A model generated the notes under the pieces. That model searched no databases. It saw only the letters and a program-made list of their open reading frames with translations, and had not been told where the DNA came from. A stretch of 64,000 nucleotides of DNA, taken from the NCBI RefSeq assembly GCF_026626745.1, contig NZ_JAPNJW010000002.1, positions 930,001 through 994,000 of the forward strand. Direction: 5' to 3'. Of the stretch, positions 30,971-38,755 are shown one piece after another. The DNA comes from Nannocystis sp. RBIL2 (GTDB lineage Bacteria > Myxococcota_A > Polyangia > Nannocystales > Nannocystaceae). The number at the start of each line of letters is the position of its first letter. The first letter of the stretch is position 1. Made by a program: the position numbers and the translations under genes.

Positions 30971-31684
30971 TTGAACCAGGTCGCGACCAACGTTCGCTGG
31001 CACCAAGCCGCCATCGGCCCCGACGAGCGCGCGCAGCGGCTCGGCCAGCGAGGCGTCGTCGTCTGGCTCACCGGCCTCTCGGGCGCCGGCAAGAGCACGA
31101 TCGCCGCGCAGGTCGATGCCCAGCTCCACGCCCGCGGCCGCCACAGCTACATCCTCGACGGCGACAACCTGCGTTTCGGCCTGTGTCGAGATCTCGGCTT
31201 CTCCCCCGACGATCGGGCCGAGAACGTGCGCCGCCTCGGCGAAGCCGCGCGCCTCCTGCAGGACGCCGGCCTCATCGTCCTCGTGGCGGCCATCAGCCCC
31301 TACCGCGACGATCGAGCCCGCGTGCGCGAGCGCTTGCCCGCGGGGCGCTTCCTCGAGGTGTTCGTCGACGCCCCGCTCGCAGTGTGCGAGTCCCGCGACC
31401 CCAAGGGCCTGTACCGTCGCGCGCGCGCCGGCGAGATCGCCGGCTTCAGCGGTATCGACGCCCCTTACGAGCCGCCGGGTGCGCCGGACCTGCACCTGCT
31501 GTTTCGCGCCGAGGCGAGCTCGCCCGATGCGCCCGCGGACGCGAGCCCGGCTCATGCGGAGGCAGGACCCGCAGCCATGGCGGAAGCGCGTGTCGCCGTC
31601 GGCGCCTCGCCGGACGAGCACGCGGCCGCCATCGTTGCGCTGCTCGAGGCACGCGGCCTGCTCGTGCCTCCGGCGGGCGCCTGA
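30971..31684 (+). CDS. cysC: Adenylyl-sulfate (APS) kinase
   Basis: This is a 237-residue enzyme that phosphorylates APS to PAPS using ATP in sulfate activation. It shows the P-loop GLSGAGKS (35-42), DGDNLRFGL, the FSPDDRAENVRRLGE segment, AAISPYRDDRARVRE and the lid region CESRDPKGLYRRARAGEIAGFSG, all diagnostic of CysC. The start is most likely TTG at 30971, preceded by GGAAG; upstream residues in the frame are non-coding in look. Between the core and the last helix there is an extra Ala/Pro/Glu-rich insertion of about 35 residues (about 178-213). No sulfate-assimilation neighbours are present. It is divergent from parC. Confidence 0.92.
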   Translation: MNQVATNVRWHQAAIGPDERAQRLGQRGVVVWLTGLSGAGKSTIAAQVDAQLHARGRHSYILDGDNLRFGLCRDLGFSPDDRAENVRRLGEAARLLQDAGLIVLVAAISPYRDDRARVRERLPAGRFLEVFVDAPLAVCESRDPKGLYRRARAGEIAGFSGIDAPYEPPGAPDLHLLFRAEASSPDAPADASPAHAEAGPAAMAEARVAVGASPDEHAAAIVALLEARGLLVPPAGA

Positions 31685-31846
31685 GCCGGGTCCGCAGGCG
31701 TGCGGCGTCGCGCGCAAACGCACGAGTTTTCCTGGTCTCGCCCGCGTGACGCCGCCTCCGGTCGGCCGCGTGCGTGACAGGGCTCCGCCGAAATCCCGCC
31801 TTCCCCCCGTTGCGCGGCACCGGAGGGATCCATACTCTCCCCGCGA

Positions 31847-32065
31847 ATGAGCAAGGACGATCTAATCGAGTTTGAGGGAACCGTCACCGAGGTTCTCACA
31901 GGCGGGTTATTCAAGGTGGAGATCGATCCGGACCACCGCGTCCTCGCCCACCTCGCCGGCAAAATGCGGCGCTTTCGCATCAAGGTCGTGCTCGGCGACC
32001 GCGTCACCGTCGGCGTCACGCCGTACGATCCGACGCGCGGTCGCATCGTCTATCGCGCGCGTTGA
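31847..32065 (+). CDS. infA: Translation initiation factor IF-1
   Basis: This is a 72-residue OB-fold protein matching IF-1 in length and sequence (IEFEGTVTEVLTGGLFKVEI, HLAGKMRRFRIKVVLGDRV, PYDPTRGRIVYR). It binds the ribosomal A site on the 30S subunit during initiation. The ATG at 31847 follows a GGAGGG about 20 bases upstream. A very tidy hairpin with a TTCG loop starts four bases after the stop codon. It stands alone, not in a ribosomal protein operon. Confidence 0.97.
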   Translation: MSKDDLIEFEGTVTEVLTGGLFKVEIDPDHRVLAHLAGKMRRFRIKVVLGDRVTVGVTPYDPTRGRIVYRAR

Positions 32066-32068
32066 AAT

Positions 32069-32090
32069 CATCTGTCCTTCGGGACAGATG
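32069..32090. repeat. Hairpin with TTCG tetraloop after infA
   Basis: CATCTGTCC and GGACAGATG form a 9-bp perfect stem closing a TTCG loop with a C-G pair, the ultra-stable RNA tetraloop. It belongs to the dispersed element family and might act as an mRNA 3' end stabiliser. No T-run follows. Confidence 0.8.
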
Positions 32091-32246
32091 ACGCGCGCGC
32101 GAGCACTTCCGCTGGCGCGGGCGAGGTCATGAGTGGTCCGAGGTCTGCGCGGACGCCCCAGGCGCTCCGCGCTTTGTTACGCCCGCGACACGCCACGCAC
32201 GCGCCCGCGGTTGCCGGCCCCCGGGATCGGTGGTAGTGGAAAAATC

Positions 32247-33620
32247 ATGGCTTGGGCCGGACGCGGCGGACAACGGGTGGGTTTGGTGGCGCTGCTGGCG
32301 GGCGTTGTCGCGCTGCAGGCAGGGTGCTCGAACGACACCGGCCAGACTCCCGTCACCGACGCCACCGGCTCGCTCGTCACCGACAGCGACAGCACTGGCG
32401 ACACCTCCACTGCCGCGGGCACCGAGCCGACCACCACCGTGGACACCAGCACCGGGCCGGTCGAGCAGTGCGGCAACGGTGAGGTCGACCCCGGCGAAAC
32501 CTGCGACGACGGCAACCTCGACAACTCCGACGCCTGCCTGAACAGCTGCGCGCTCGCGGTGTGCGGCGACGGCTTCGTCCAGACCGGCGCCGAGGAGTGC
32601 GACGACGGCAACCGCGACAACTCCGACACCTGCACTGCGCAGTGTCAGCCGGCCCGCTGCGGCGACGGCTTCGTCCAGCTCGGCGCCGAGGCGTGCGACG
32701 ACGGCAACTCGCAGGACGACGACGGCTGCACGTCCGCCTGCGAGGCCGCCCCGGTGATGCTGTGCGGCAACGGCAAGGTCGACGACGGCGAGGAGTGCGA
32801 CGACGGCAACACCCTCGATGACGACAACTGCCTGTCGAGCTGCGTCCCCTACTCGTGCGGCGATGGCTTCACCCACGCGGTGTTCGAGGAGTGCGACGAC
32901 GCCAACCTCAGCACCGACGACGGCTGCATCGAGTGCATGGCTGCCCACTGCGGCGACGGCTACCTGTGGCCCGAAATGGAGGCCTGCGACGACGGCAACC
33001 TCGACAACAACGACGACTGTCTGGTCGACTGCTCGCAGGCCAGCTGCGGCGACGGCTTCGTCCACAACGCCGACGAGACCTGCGACGACGGCGTCAACGA
33101 CGGCAGCTACGGCGGCTGCGCCCCCGACTGCGCCTCGCTCGGGCCGCGCTGCGGCGACGGCCAGATCGAGCCGGACATCGAGACCTGCGACGACGGCAAC
33201 GTCGTCCCGCTCGACGGCTGCGACGACAAGTGCCAGAAGGAGCTGCCCACCGAGTGCCTCACCTACGTGCCGCTCGCCGAGCCCGACCGCAACGCCACCT
33301 TCAACGACGGCCCGGGCAAGGTCACCAAGTGTGACAAGGTGCTCGAGAACAAGTGGTACCGCTTCACCGCCCCGGCCGGCACGCTGATGCCGACCACTCC
33401 GCTCAAGCCGTTCGACTGCGGCACCGACGCTCCCGGCTGGATGGTCGGCGTCCACCCGATCGTCGACGAGGGCGTCGTCGATCGCCAGGTCTGCTTCGCA
33501 TGGGACGTCGAGTGCCAGTGGGAGGCCACGATCCAGGTGCGGAACTGCGGCGATTACTACGTCTACAGGCTCGCCGATCCCCCGGACGAGTGCCTGCGCT
33601 ACTGCGGCTTCGACGGCTGA
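32247..33620 (+). CDS. Secreted lipoprotein with eight CGDG/CDDGN repeats
   Basis: This is a 457-residue predicted lipoprotein. The ATG at 32247 gives a signal peptide with lipobox LQAGC (about Cys26), then a Thr/Ser/Asp-rich linker. Eight consecutive DUF4215-type repeats follow from about residue 75 to 335, each C-G-(D/N)-G...E-x-CDDGN...C...C, spaced 28-40 residues. Acidic residues in the repeats could bind calcium and the cysteines likely form disulfides. The last 120 residues are a separate domain with aromatic and paired Cys residues (KWYRFTAPAGTLMPTTPLKP). Repeats differ in sequence, so they are old. A role at the cell surface or in the extracellular matrix is likely; the ligand is unknown. 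Confidence 0.92.
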   Translation: MAWAGRGGQRVGLVALLAGVVALQAGCSNDTGQTPVTDATGSLVTDSDSTGDTSTAAGTEPTTTVDTSTGPVEQCGNGEVDPGETCDDGNLDNSDACLNSCALAVCGDGFVQTGAEECDDGNRDNSDTCTAQCQPARCGDGFVQLGAEACDDGNSQDDDGCTSACEAAPVMLCGNGKVDDGEECDDGNTLDDDNCLSSCVPYSCGDGFTHAVFEECDDANLSTDDGCIECMAAHCGDGYLWPEMEACDDGNLDNNDDCLVDCSQASCGDGFVHNADETCDDGVNDGSYGGCAPDCASLGPRCGDGQIEPDIETCDDGNVVPLDGCDDKCQKELPTECLTYVPLAEPDRNATFNDGPGKVTKCDKVLENKWYRFTAPAGTLMPTTPLKPFDCGTDAPGWMVGVHPIVDEGVVDRQVCFAWDVECQWEATIQVRNCGDYYVYRLADPPDECLRYCGFDG

Positions 33621-33744
33621 CGTCACGAGAGCCCCCGGCTGCTCGAGCGGCCGGCCGCCTGTGCGCGAATTCACGCCCACGCTCGGCAGGCCGATTCAGC
33701 CCCGACGGCGGCGATCCGTTGTACGCTGGCCGCGGAGACGCGCC

Positions 33745-34464
33745 ATGCACCTGACCCCCGAGCAGGAGTGGATCCTCGTCGCCTGCGGCCTCATCGCCCA
33801 CGCTGACGGCGAGATCAAGCCCGGCGAGGCCGACCTGATCCTGACCATGCTGGACGAGCACCTCGACGAGGCCGAGAGCCGGCGGTGGTTCAAGAAGCTC
33901 GGCGACCTCAACGCGCTCCACCGCATCTTCGACGACCTCCCGCCGCCGCTGCCCGCGTTCACCGAGACCACGCTCGAGCGGGCCTGGGCGATGGCGCTGG
34001 CCGACGGCGAGGCGAGCGCGGCCGAGGTCGCGATGATGGAGCGGATCGCCGCCCAGCTCGGCGTCACGCCGAACGAGCTGGCGCGCTGGCGCCGGCAGTG
34101 GACCGAGCAGGCCGCCGATCTCGGCGAGCACATCGCCGCGTTCGCGGCGGTGCTGATCCACCTCGACGGCGTGCTCGACCCCGACGAGATCGATCAGTAC
34201 CGCGCGCTGCTGGGTCGCCTGCCGCTCACGCCCGAGCGCCGCGACGTGCTCGCGCGCGAGTACCTGTCGAAGCGGCCGGAGCTCGACCACGTCGGCGCTC
34301 GCCTCGCGGCCCTCCCGCGCGAGCGCCGCTTCGCCGTCCTGCGGGCCATCGGTCCGCTCGTGTCCGCCTCGAGCCGCGCCGACCTCGGCCGCGACTTCTT
34401 CCTCGAGCTCGCGGCCTTCGCCGCCGTCCCGCGCGAGCAAGCGCTGCGCCTGCTCTTCGCGTGA
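33745..34464 (+). CDS. TerB-like domain protein
   Basis: This is a 239-residue cytoplasmic helical protein. Two regions match the TerB/DjlA-type acidic helical bundle: EWILVACGLIAHADGEIKPGEADLIL near the N-terminus and ERAWAMALADGEASAAEVAMMERIA further on. A third weaker unit is FAAVLIHLDGVLDPDEIDQY. TerB-like domains bind metal and serve in envelope or tellurite stress systems. No other ter gene is nearby. The ATG at 33745 was chosen over 33661 because the extra residues are Arg-rich and non-coding in look. The C-terminal third is helical and unassigned. Confidence 0.8.
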   Translation: MHLTPEQEWILVACGLIAHADGEIKPGEADLILTMLDEHLDEAESRRWFKKLGDLNALHRIFDDLPPPLPAFTETTLERAWAMALADGEASAAEVAMMERIAAQLGVTPNELARWRRQWTEQAADLGEHIAAFAAVLIHLDGVLDPDEIDQYRALLGRLPLTPERRDVLAREYLSKRPELDHVGARLAALPRERRFAVLRAIGPLVSASSRADLGRDFFLELAAFAAVPREQALRLLFA

Positions 34465-34513
34465 AGCGCCGCCGCGGCTTGCCCGGGCGCCCCACCGCGG
34501 GGACACTGAGCAC

Positions 34514-34894
34514 ATGCCGGGTCCCGAGCCGAGCGCCGCGTCCGACAACCTGCTTTGGCCGATCGATCGCGTCCTCCTGCTCGGCTTCGCCCCCGCAGGC
34601 CTCGCCACCGCCGCCACGCTGATCGTCCTCGGTCTGCTGGCAGACACCTGCCCCGACGCCCACGAGGCGCTGGTGACCGCCCTGTTCGTCGGCCAGGCCG
34701 CGCTGTGGCTGGTGTTCGCGCCGGTCTACTTGCTCGGCTGGGTCCACTGGCACCCCCGCCGCGCCGTCGCCGAGACCGGCTGGCTCGGCTCCGCCGCCCT
34801 CGCCGCCCTCGTCTGGCTGCTCAACATCCTGGTGTTCGCCGCCCTGATGGCCGCCTTCGGCTGGGGCGAACGTGTCCCGTGGACCATGCTCTGA
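34514..34894 (+). CDS. Small integral membrane protein
   Basis: This is a 126-residue protein with three predicted membrane helices (about 20-42, 56-78 and 91-113) and a WVHWHPR loop after the second. No family is recognised. It follows the TerB-like gene by 49 bp in the same direction, so the two may form an operon. Its last codons run into a hairpin element (GTGTCCCGTGGACCATG), which supplies the final residues. Confidence 0.65.
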   Translation: MPGPEPSAASDNLLWPIDRVLLLGFAPAGLATAATLIVLGLLADTCPDAHEALVTALFVGQAALWLVFAPVYLLGWVHWHPRRAVAETGWLGSAALAALVWLLNILVFAALMAAFGWGERVPWTML

Positions 34895-35005
34895 AGGGCA
34901 TGGCCGATTGGACATGCCGATCGCGGCATGTCCACGTCGACATTTCCTTCGCGACATGTCCACGTCGACATGTCCATGTCGACATGTCCTTCGCTACATG
35001 TCGAG
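34872..35005. repeat. Dense array of CATGTCC/GGACATG words
   Basis: About ten copies of the words CATGTCC, GACATGTCC or GGACATGCC are packed in 130 bp, many separated by ACGTCGA (for example ATGTCCACGTCGACATGTCC). Nested palindromes such as GGACATGCCGATCGCGGCATGTCC (34912-34941 region) allow several alternative cruciforms. This is the densest non-coding patch of the element in the window. Confidence 0.75.
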
Positions 35006-35122
35006 CGGCGGCAAAGCACGCGCGGCAGACCGGTCGCGCCCGACTCGCTGCGAACGAACGGCCCACGCTCCCCGCGCGCCGCTCGACCCTCGTCTCGCCC
35101 GGTTCGCTCGCTACGCGGCGCC

Positions 35123-36178
35123 TCAGCGGGTCACGCTGAGCTTGCTGCGCGCGGCATGGTGCGCGAGGGCCAGCTCGCACAGCTGGCTGATCAGCTCGGC
35201 GTAGGGCACCCCTGCCCGTTCGACCAGCTTGGGGTACATGCTGATCGTCGTGAAGCCGGGCATCGTGTTGATCTCGTTGAGGTACGGCTGGAGCGTCTGG
35301 CGGTCGACGAGGAAGTCGATGCGGGCCAGGCCCTTGCAGCCGGCGACCCGAAACGCGCGCAGGGCCAGGTCTTGCAGGCGCTCGGCGGCAGATTCGGGCA
35401 GGTCGGCGGGGATCTGCAGGGTCGCCGCATCCTTCAAGTACTTGTTCTCGTAGTCGTACCACTCGCCGGCTGGCAGCCCGATCTCGCCGGGCGCGCTGAC
35501 CAGCGTGTGCGCGTCGCCGTTGCCGAGCACTGCCAGCTCGATCTCGCGGGCGTCGACGCCCTTCTCGACCACCAGCTTGGCGTCGTAGCGCGACGCCAGC
35601 GTCAGCGCGCGCCACAGCCCGGCCTCCTCGTCGACGCGGCTGATGCCGACCGAGCTGCCCTGGTTGGCCGGCTTGACGAAGCAGGGGAACCCGACCACCT
35701 CGACGATCGCGTCGACGATCTCCTGCCGCTGCGCCGCCGTGCCGAGCCCGTGCGCGTCGACCTCGAGCCAGGGCACCACCGGGATCGTCGGCGACTGCGA
35801 CCCGAGCACGTGCTTGAGCAGCGCCTTGTCCATGCACAGCGCCGACGCCAGCACGCCCGAGCCGACGTACGGCAGGCCCAGCACATCGAGCAGCCCCTGG
35901 AACGTCCCGTCCTCGCCGTAGGGCCCGTGCAGCACCGGGAACACCAGATCCGGCGCCAGCTTGCGCAGGTCGGACACCGGCTCGCCGTGCTCGAGCACCG
36001 CCTCGAGCGACCCCTCGGCCGGGCCCGTCCACCAGCTGCCGTCGCGCCGGATCCCGAGCAGGATCGGCGTGAAGCGCTGGTGATCGATGGCCTTGAGGAT
36101 CTCGGTCGCGCTGCGGAGCGAGATCTCGTGCTCCGAGGAGCGACCGCCGAAGACGATGAGGAGACGTCGGGCTGGCAT
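35123..36178 (-). CDS. ddl: D-alanine--D-alanine ligase
   Basis: This is a 351-residue ATP-grasp enzyme that joins two D-alanines for peptidoglycan precursors. It shows VFGGRSSEHEISLRSA at the N-terminus, PVLHGPYGEDGTFQGLLD, LPYVGSGVLASALCMDK, the ATP-grasp Lys in CFVKPANQGSSVGI and the metal-binding LARIDFLVD and NEINTMPGFT motifs. The ATG at 36178 fits the usual family start; a longer frame upstream is Arg/Gly-rich noise. It is on the same strand as the PBP4-type gene upstream at 38194, but with a 420-bp gap and a likely terminator between, so they may be separate transcripts. Confidence 0.95.
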   Translation of the reverse strand: MPARRLLIVFGGRSSEHEISLRSATEILKAIDHQRFTPILLGIRRDGSWWTGPAEGSLEAVLEHGEPVSDLRKLAPDLVFPVLHGPYGEDGTFQGLLDVLGLPYVGSGVLASALCMDKALLKHVLGSQSPTIPVVPWLEVDAHGLGTAAQRQEIVDAIVEVVGFPCFVKPANQGSSVGISRVDEEAGLWRALTLASRYDAKLVVEKGVDAREIELAVLGNGDAHTLVSAPGEIGLPAGEWYDYENKYLKDAATLQIPADLPESAAERLQDLALRAFRVAGCKGLARIDFLVDRQTLQPYLNEINTMPGFTTISMYPKLVERAGVPYAELISQLCELALAHHAARSKLSVTR

Positions 36179-36598
36179 GGGCGGATGGACGCTACCACCG
36201 CGCGACGGCGATGGCGATATGGCGCCCCGCCGTGACGCGCCAGGCCCGGCGGGCATTCCTCGGCCGCCCGCCGCCCGCAGGAGACCGATCTCCTGGCCCC
36301 TCGCCCGCCCGCGCCCCGCGGACGAGCCCGGCCGCGGCCGCCCGGACCTGTCTCTTTCGCCAGGTCGCCCTTCGACGACCACGGGTGTCGCAAGGCTTGC
36401 GGCGAACCACCTCGCCTCCCCTGCGAACCGCCGTCGCGTCAGCGGGTGCCGCCCGAACGCTGTCAGCCTCGCAACTCCCGGCGATCGCCGGCCCGCGTCT
36501 CCGAGGTTCGCCGACCGACCAGGCTCCTATCTGTCTTTTTCGCCCTGCTCTTTCGTTCCTGGCCTTTTCACCAGAAAAAAAAGCACAGGTCCGATCGG
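36179..36598. other. Spacer between the PBP4-type gene and ddl
   Basis: This is 420 bp without a credible gene. It contains a GACCTG (36345-36350) ... CAGGTC (36361-36366) hairpin with a 10-base loop. A run of eight A (36575-36582) lies just after the stop of the gene on the minus strand, where it reads as a T8 tract. A short-arm hairpin CTGG...CCAG (36559-36574) lies beside it. Confidence 0.5.
36559..36598 (-). terminator. Possible terminator after the PBP4-type gene
   Basis: On the minus strand the stop codon is followed by CCGATCGG, a short gap and a T8 run, which is rare in such GC-rich DNA. The stem before the T-run is weak, so this is tentative. Confidence 0.4.
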
Positions 36599-38194
36599 TC
36601 AGCTCGCGTCGAGGTGGTCGAGCAGCGCCAGGACGATACGATCCTGCAGCCGCCGGCTACGGGGCATCGCCAGGTTCTTGCCGTTGATCAGCACGCTGAA
36701 GCCGAGCGCGCGGCGGCCGTCGGGCGTCGCCGCGATCCCCGACAGCGCGCTCACGCCCCCGATCGTCCCCGTCTTGCCGCGCACGCGACCGCGGCCGTTC
36801 GGCATGCGCAGGCGCAGCGTCCCCTCGCCGCCCGCCCCGGCCAGCGCCGGCACGATGCTCGCCGCCGCCGCGCCCTCGTCGCGGGCCAGCGCCAGCACGC
36901 GGACGAGCCCGCGCGCGCTGACTCGCCCGCGCAGGCTCAGGCCCGAGCCGTTCTCCGGCTGCAGCTCGCGCGGGTCGTTGCCCGCCGCGCGCCAGAACGC
37001 CTGCAGCGCCGCCCGGCCGTTGTCCCACGAACCTGGCTCTCCGGACATCCGGCGCCCGAGCGTGCGCACCACCTGCTCGCTCGTGAAGTTGTTGGAGTAC
37101 TTGAGCGCGCTCGCCAGGATCTGCGACAGCGGCGGCGACACCAGCGTCGCCACCTCGCGCGCGTGGGCCGAGGCCGCCCCCGACTCGACCGGCAAGAGCG
37201 GCCCGCCGAGCTCGTGCAGCACCGCCGCGAACGCCTCGCCGGCGAACTTGCCGGGCTCGCAGATCCGCCGCCGCACCGTCACCGGCTTGCGCTTGGCCGC
37301 CCCGGTCACCGTCAGCACCGTCCGCCCGGCCTCGCACGTGCTCGTCACCTCGAGCGCGCGTCCTCGGAGCGGTCGGGCCTTGTTCACCACCGTCACGTGC
37401 TCGCTCGCCGGCGTCACCTCGACGTGCACAGTCATTCCGTCGGTGCGCACCGTCGTCTCGACCGTGTTGAAGCTCAGCGACAGCGCCCCGCTCGGCGCCA
37501 GGTAGCTCGGGCCCGGGCCCGGCGGCTCCTCGTAGCCGGGGCCGAAGCGCTCCGGCGAGAAGGCCCGCTCGTCGATCACGATCCGCCGCACCCCCGCCAG
37601 CGCCTCGGCGGCCAGCGCCTTGCTGGCCAGCGCGTGCAGCCCTTGCAGCTGCAGGCTCGGATCGCCGTCGCCGATCAGCACCAGCGCGTCGCCGTCGCGC
37701 ACCACTCGCGTCTCGAAGCGATAGTCGGGGCCCAGCAGCTCGAGCGCCGCGATCGCGGTCAGCACCTTCTGGTTCGACGCCGGGTTCAGGCGGGCCGCGC
37801 CGTTCTGGTCGAAGAGCCATGTCCCTTCGTCCAGGTCGGCCACGTGGACCGCGACCCCGGGCCCGGCGCGGCGGACCAGCTCGGCCAGCTTGCGCCGCAG
37901 GCTCGGATCGTCGGCCGGATCGGCCGCCCACCCGCGCGCCTGTGCGCGCGCCGACACGTCGGCCAGGCGCGCGGCCACTCGCTGCGGCCACGTCTGCGCC
38001 GCGAAGGGCGCGCCTGGACGCGGCGACGGCACCGGCGAGTCCGGCTCGACGACCTCGCGGATCGACTGCGGCGCCGGGGCCGGGCCGGGCGAACGCGGAC
38101 CGGCGGACGCCAGGCCCGCATACGCGGTGATCAGGGCGAGGGCGAAGCTTGCGAGCTGGGGGAAGGAGCGGGTCACGGCGGGATATCCCACCAT
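36599..38194 (-). CDS. dacB: D-Ala-D-Ala carboxypeptidase/endopeptidase, PBP4 type
   Basis: This is a 531-residue S13-family penicillin-binding protein. The active-site motifs are SNQK in NPASNQKVLTAIAALELLG, SNN in KYSNNFTSEQV and KTG in RGKTGTIGGVSALSG. The ATG at 38194 gives a signal peptide of about 30 residues; a longer frame lacks one. These enzymes cleave terminal D-Ala or peptide cross-links in the periplasm. A hairpin-derived piece (RRMSGEPGSWDNG) sits in a loop near the SNN motif. It is upstream of ddl on the same strand, linking D-Ala addition and removal by location. Confidence 0.93.
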   Translation of the reverse strand: MVGYPAVTRSFPQLASFALALITAYAGLASAGPRSPGPAPAPQSIREVVEPDSPVPSPRPGAPFAAQTWPQRVAARLADVSARAQARGWAADPADDPSLRRKLAELVRRAGPGVAVHVADLDEGTWLFDQNGAARLNPASNQKVLTAIAALELLGPDYRFETRVVRDGDALVLIGDGDPSLQLQGLHALASKALAAEALAGVRRIVIDERAFSPERFGPGYEEPPGPGPSYLAPSGALSLSFNTVETTVRTDGMTVHVEVTPASEHVTVVNKARPLRGRALEVTSTCEAGRTVLTVTGAAKRKPVTVRRRICEPGKFAGEAFAAVLHELGGPLLPVESGAASAHAREVATLVSPPLSQILASALKYSNNFTSEQVVRTLGRRMSGEPGSWDNGRAALQAFWRAAGNDPRELQPENGSGLSLRGRVSARGLVRVLALARDEGAAAASIVPALAGAGGEGTLRLRMPNGRGRVRGKTGTIGGVSALSGIAATPDGRRALGFSVLINGKNLAMPRSRRLQDRIVLALLDHLDAS

Positions 38195-38347
38195 GGCGTA
38201 CCCGCCCCCCGCGCTCAAGAAATCGGAATTTCCGCCGTTCGGGGCCACTGCCCCGACGCTCACCCGCTCGACGGGCCGAGGGTCGCGGCCTGCCCGGCGC
38301 GCTTTCGCGCTGACCTTCGGGACAGACCGCCACCGCGGCGGGACCGA

Positions 38348-38533
38348 CTAGCCCTTGTCGGTCTTCTTCTTGGCCTTGGTCTTCTTGCTGCCGGACTCGG
38401 CCTGGACCTGCTGCTTGTTGGCCAGGCGGGTCGCCTTGACCTCGGCCGCCTTGCGCTTGAGGCGGGCGATCAGCTTGTTCCGGCTCCGGCGCTGGCGCAT
38501 CTTCGGCGTGTGGCGGTTATCTGCGTATCCCAT
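38348..38533 (-). CDS. Small basic protein
   Basis: This is a 61-residue, strongly basic protein (about a third Lys/Arg) starting MGYADNRHTPKMRQRRSRNK and ending in a Lys-rich tail. The composition and a clean start suggest a nucleic-acid or ribosome-binding protein, but no family is recognised with certainty. It has a sensible stop, no hydrophobic segment, and codon use like its neighbours. It lies between dacB and the divergent serS. Confidence 0.65.
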   Translation of the reverse strand: MGYADNRHTPKMRQRRSRNKLIARLKRKAAEVKATRLANKQQVQAESGSKKTKAKKKTDKG

Positions 38534-38755
38534 GGCGGCAAGGACCTCTGTGGCGGCAAATGTTGATCTGCGGGGCCTGATTCACCCGAATTCGGGCGAT
38601 TTGACGGCCCCGGGCCGGCTGGAGGCCGGCGCTTTCGGGCGGCGTAGGATGCGTGAGCGGCCCTCCAGGGTCAAGCGCTGATTTCCGACGCGGCCGCTGG
38701 CACCGCGAGGCGGACCCCTTCCCCCGCGCGCCGGGCCTGCTAATGTCCGCGCCCC

